The notes beneath the pieces were generated by a model. The model did not search any database. It saw nothing but the letters and a program-made list of their open reading frames with translations, and was not told the origin of the DNA. Both the position numbers and the translations under genes were made by a program. Positions 60,130 to 64,000 of a stretch of DNA of 64,000 bases are shown in pieces; within the stretch, counting starts at the first letter, position 1, and the number at the start of each line of letters is the position of its first letter. The DNA is from Fremontodendron californicum (taxonomy: Eukaryota > Streptophyta > Magnoliopsida > Malvales > Malvaceae): assembly GCA_030761205.1 (NCBI GenBank), contig JAULJL010000027.1, positions 2,981,001 through 3,045,000 on the forward strand, given 5' to 3'.

Positions 60130-63047
60130 TCAACTATTCTGTGAAGACCTGTTCCTAGCAGAACCATCTATTGTCCTTCTTCTTGGAATGAGTATAGGTC
60201 TACAACAAGCTAAAGTAAACAGTAACTCCGTCGTAAATGATGTCAAACTGACCCATATAAAAATAGTTCTCTTCCAATACCATATAATTCTTTTGATAAA
60301 AGGAAGTTCTGATTCAAGGATGAGGGATGCATCATATAGTTCGGGAATGCCAGCACCCTGTCTGTACTCTGCTCGTTGTTCAAGTACTACCCTTAAGCAA
60401 GCAGTAGGCACAATTCCTTCGTTCAAACCTCTAATCTTCAGATTCAGAGTCTGGGTTTCTGAAACATAGCCAGTGATTAGAGGAGCAACCTTGAAGAATG
60501 TCAGCAGAAGGCGGACAGGCTCGCTTTTGAATTTCAACATGCATGGATGGCTTGAACTGGCAAGAGTTTCACCATTAACAGACAGGAAATCTACCCTGAC
60601 CTTCAAAAAGAAAAAAAAAAGTTGCACTAGAATTCATCAAATACGAATTTGGTTACTAAAAATTAAGAGTCAAATTACTGATAAAGTTAAATGAAATTCA
60701 TTACAGTTACTCAGGAAGAAGCACCTTTTTTTTAAAATGGCCATCTTTCCTTGTTACCAAACTTTAATAGCCCAGTTTCTAGACTCAGGTTTCAGCCAAC
60801 ATATCATCAGCCTCAATCACTATATTATGTTATTTAGTAGATATGGGATAGAAATGTTCAGGATAACAAAATACATCAAAATTTAAGTGTTGGAGAGCAG
60901 AGGCAAGTGGTCTAAGAGACTAAGACTCTAAGCTACGTTGCTTCGACTCTTCATTTTTTTTTAAGTACCCGTGTTTGACGCATATTCGGACATGGGTATA
61001 GAGATATGATCCCCCAAAGACCCTTCAAATACATGAAAAAACTTAGAATAAATCAAACATACCCGTTTGGGACATTACCCGTGTCCGACACTCACACCCG
61101 AGTCCGAGTAACATAGACTCTTAAGTTCATGCTGCTTATATGCAACTGATTAATCACCAGAAGATCATCCAACTTATTCTAGAACTCTCTTATGGTATCA
61201 GGCTGACACTAACCTATGAGGCATGCTAGTGTAAGAAGTATCAAACTGAACACTCCAATTTTCCCTGAATCATGAGGTTAGCAAGGCGATCATCTCATGC
61301 AAATTTACGGGCTATACATTTTCCCCTGCTCAAGTGGTTAATAACCTACGGAAAAAATAACCTATTTACTCAATGATAAAGGTCAACAGACTCCAAACCC
61401 AACAACAAGATAATTTACTAACTTCGTCAAGTTACTCCATCTAATAATTTATATGGTGAATAGATTAAAAGGTACAGAATGTCAGCATAAAACTTAACCA
61501 AACTTAGATCCCGTTTAGCATTGTTGTTGGAGCAGCTTTTGAGGTCAAAAGCTGCGTTTTACCACAAATACAATACTAAACGGGTAAATTTTTAATTTTT
61601 ATGGTTAATATCATGGTTTGAAAACCCAAACCATAAAGACAAAAAAATGGAGCTTTTGAACTTTGGAAGCTGGCTTTTGGATAAAATAACTTTATTATCC
61701 TCACATCTCTAAATTTTTTTTATTTTAAACATATCATTTTTTGACATTTCAATTCCTCGGGACACTTTTTCACAGCAATGCTAAACATTTAAAAGTTCTT
61801 AAATCACATTTTTTTCACCACACTTTTTCCAACCAAAATTTTTTCTAACCCAAACTTTTTCCAACAACAATGCTAAACTAGCCTACAAATAGAACCATAA
61901 AACCCCAATTGACTTCAAGATAAAAAATACAAAACAAAAATGAACAGAAGTAAAATAACAAATAATGGCAATTTCTGCATTCCATAAATCAACCAAATAC
62001 CTGGAACATCCCAAGATTTCTGTTGTACTCTGACTCTGGCAACGTCAAAGAAACAGTAACCTGCAATTTGTGATCAGGCGGTATGACTCGGGAACCCACA
62101 TTCTTCCCAACATCTGTCTTCTCCATACATTTCACACCACAACCAACAGCAGCACAAGATACAATCGGAACAAATGCAACCGGACTACTCTTAGTATAAT
62201 CAAAGTTCAACATTTCCTTTATCTCCAATGGTTCCTCCACCAAAGACCTCATCAAAACCCCACTAATAACAAGTGAAGTAAACAATAAACCACATAAAAC
62301 ACAGCCTACATATGTAGCCCACAACATTCCCCACCCGAATCGGAACACGAGGTGCCATATAGATTTATGATACTTTAACAACTCATACATCATAGGACTC
62401 AAATACCCACAAATAGAATTCCATAAATTTAACAACTGTGTGATTATATAAGCTCTACCATGACTCAAAGCTTGAAAAGGATCAATAATAAACAAGTAGC
62501 AGCAACTTAAAACTGATAGAGGTAATGTAATGAAGCTTATTAGCAAATTTAACTGAAACCCGATTGCCTTTATCACTAAACCAGCTACCAACAGTAGCAA
62601 ACTCGAGGAAGAATATAGTGACTCACTGAGTTCAGCGCCCGAGTCGGCGGAATTACGGGCTTGGTCAACCAGTTCATCATTTTCCGCGGTGGTGACTGTG
62701 GATTCGACGTCATTTTTCTCTTCTAAGACGCGGGTCGACTTAATTCCATCTCGAGTTGACTCAGTTATCTCGAAAGTGTTGTCATTTGCCTTCAAATCGC
62801 GGAAAAGCTTGTATCTTGGCTCTCTGGAACTGGTTTTCGAGTGGTCTTCGAGAGTGGAAGCTTCCGGAAGGGAATCTCCGGGTTCCTTGTAGGAGATTCC
62901 TCGGCGAGAAAAGGCTCGTCGACGGAGAGTCGAGGATAAGTCAGACGTGGAAGGATCTGATTGATCGAAGGTAAGGAAATCGTAAAAGGGGAAGTCGTCG
63001 ACTGCGTCGAAGAACTGGTCCTCTTCGTCGGTGCTTTGGGATTCCAT
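60130..63047 (-). CDS. SEIPIN2: Seipin (SEIPIN2/3-type) lipid-droplet biogenesis protein
   Basis: Two exons, 63047-62001 (349 codons) and 60600-60130, join in frame across a 1.4-kb intron (MFQ then VRVDFL), giving 505 residues, in line with plant SEIPIN2/3. The acidic N-terminus includes QFFDAVDD (residues 11-18), an FFAT-type motif; in plants SEIPIN2/3 use this to bind VAP27 and tether ER contact sites. Hydrophobic segments lie at about 149-189 and 235-266. The luminal seipin fold spans about 270-450 and a last membrane segment is at about 455-481, ending in a basic cytosolic tail (RRR). Seipins organise lipid droplets at the ER in seeds and pollen. The long N-terminal extension separates it from SEIPIN1. 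The intron holds two MITE-like elements. SEIPIN2 versus SEIPIN3 is not resolved. Confidence 0.92.
60933..61116. mobile_element. MITE in the seipin intron, type 1 (184 bp)
   Basis: Left end CTACGTTGCTTCGACTC pairs with the reversed right end CTATGTTACTCGGACTC. It is flanked by ACTCTAAG (60925-60932) and ACTCTTAAG (61117-61125), a near-identical 8-9 bp duplication. The interior has GTACCCGTGT/ACCCGTGTCC words and no coding capacity. An 8-9 bp duplication suggests a hAT- or Mutator-type element. Confidence 0.65.
61508..61883. mobile_element. MITE in the seipin intron, type 2 (about 376 bp)
   Basis: The left end contains GTTTAGCATTGTTGTTGGAG and the right end, reversed, GTTTAGCATTGTTGTTGGAA, a long inverted repeat with only minor differences. 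Interior AAAAGCTGC/AGCTTTTG words are typical of a family of plant MITEs. Exact ends and target duplication are unclear; boundaries are good to a few bases. Confidence 0.7.
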
Positions 63048-64000
63048 TGAAAAATTGGCGACGATAGAACGCTTGTTTTACTTTTTCACAAATTTTCAAT
63101 TCTTTTAATCAATTTCCCAAATTACTACGGATGGGGCTTGAACTAGAATACGTGTACGATAGGTTTAGCAGCCTTTCCTTGTGCGAACGTCAAATGAATT
63201 ATGAAATTTTAGAAATATTTTATGTATACACTACTTAATTTTAATTTGCTTTATTCTAATCTTAAACTTTAATAAATTATCCTCCATCCTGTCTCATCTT
63301 GTAATATTTATAGTATAAATTAATTTAATTTTATACCTTTTTATAATTTTTTAAATAATTTATATTTATTTAATTTGATAATTATATTTCATATTTTAAT
63401 TATGTAAATTATACACATCAAATTTTAAATAAATTAAAAATATTTAATTATCTATTCAATATAAGAAAATTTAATCAACAAATGTACATAGAAATGATGA
63501 TATTTTCGATCCACGTTATATCAAAATGGTATCGATTCTTAGCCAAAGCTTTTCCCTTTGTTAGCTTCTCAAGATATCAAGATTTTCCAGCCCAGCTTAC
63601 CCAAAAAAGTCCAATATTGATCACTTTCTCAAACCTAATTTGTATGGGCTTCTTCCATAAAAAAAAAAAAAAAAAAAAAGGGTTTCTTTTAAAATTTACG
63701 GGGAATTCTCCGTTTTGAGGAGATATAATAATATTGGTTAGGATTGTCAATTGGTATGATTTTGTAGCTCTTTACCTGTTGCAAAGATTCATCACCAATG
63801 TTAAGTAGATAATGCATGCCTAATTATGAGTAATTGAAAATCCAAATTCACCTTTGGTCAAGCATTTTCCCACCAAGATATCATCAGCATCTGACAAGTT
63901 GTGGACTCAATAATTAAGGTTTGGGTAGCTGACAAGGGGATCGTATTCGTAATCATTTGATAAGGATCAGCAAGAATTAGGCAATTCAGTTCCTTTTTCC
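63048..64000. other. Upstream region of seipin and AT-rich right edge
   Basis: Bases 63048-63200 probably hold the seipin leader and core promoter (minus strand). The rest is AT-rich with a poly-A run of about 20 at 63660-63679. A 78-codon frame (63482-63718) has no recognisable family. Confidence 0.45.

Noticed and set aside
1..64000. tRNA, rRNA, organelle DNA insertion or microRNA hairpin
   Set aside because: I scanned by eye for tRNA B-box-like words, rRNA blocks and plastid genes and found none convincing. A dedicated search could still reveal small RNA genes.

Overview
This is nuclear DNA from a dicot flowering plant. Genes have plant-style GT-AG introns, intergenic DNA is very AT-rich, and Ty1/copia elements and many small inverted-repeat elements are present. 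The recognisable genes are plant families: a BES1/BZR1 transcription factor, a NIP aquaporin, a FFAT-bearing seipin, a CFS1-type FYVE/SYLF protein and SCP-like phosphatases. I cannot name the species; a rosid is a reasonable guess but only inference.

Layout. 1-700: probable 5' noncoding exon of a minus-strand gene leaving the window. 700-8,860: gene-poor AT-rich DNA with a hAT-type MITE, a second MITE and diverged duplications. 8,860-11,760: a 2.1-kb tandem array (20-bp monomers in an 88-bp higher-order unit, 22 units) and a smaller tandem repeat. 12.4-15.6 kb: an unrecognised multi-exon minus-strand gene. 17.35-19.85 kb: BEH4-like gene (+). 22.0-25.2 kb: CFS1-like gene (-), convergent with BEH4. 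26.3-26.6 kb: small secreted cysteine-rich protein (+). 27.3-27.8 kb: fold-back element. 28.0-29.6 kb: solo LTR with a 5-bp target duplication. 30.7-43.6 kb: three tandem minus-strand phosphatase paralogs, with a broken copia element (36.75-42.40 kb, itself holding a nested insertion) between copies two and three. 43.6-49.0 kb: intergenic, with a nested GC-rich hAT-type MITE. 49.0-54.3 kb: a second, older copia element. 55.9-58.35 kb: five-exon NIP aquaporin (+). 60.1-63.05 kb: two-exon seipin (-). The rest is AT-rich intergenic DNA.

The host genes do not form a pathway. Individually they serve brassinosteroid-responsive transcription (BEH4), endosome/autophagosome trafficking (CFS1), protein dephosphorylation (three HAD phosphatases), water or small-solute transport (NIP) and lipid-droplet formation at ER contact sites (seipin). 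The most unusual structure is the 88-bp higher-order array. A second notable point is a GC-rich GCGCC/CTGCAG-type module shared by the solo LTR at 29.1 kb and the second copia element at 52.1 kb. All exon joins below come from reading splice sites and frame by eye, without transcript evidence.
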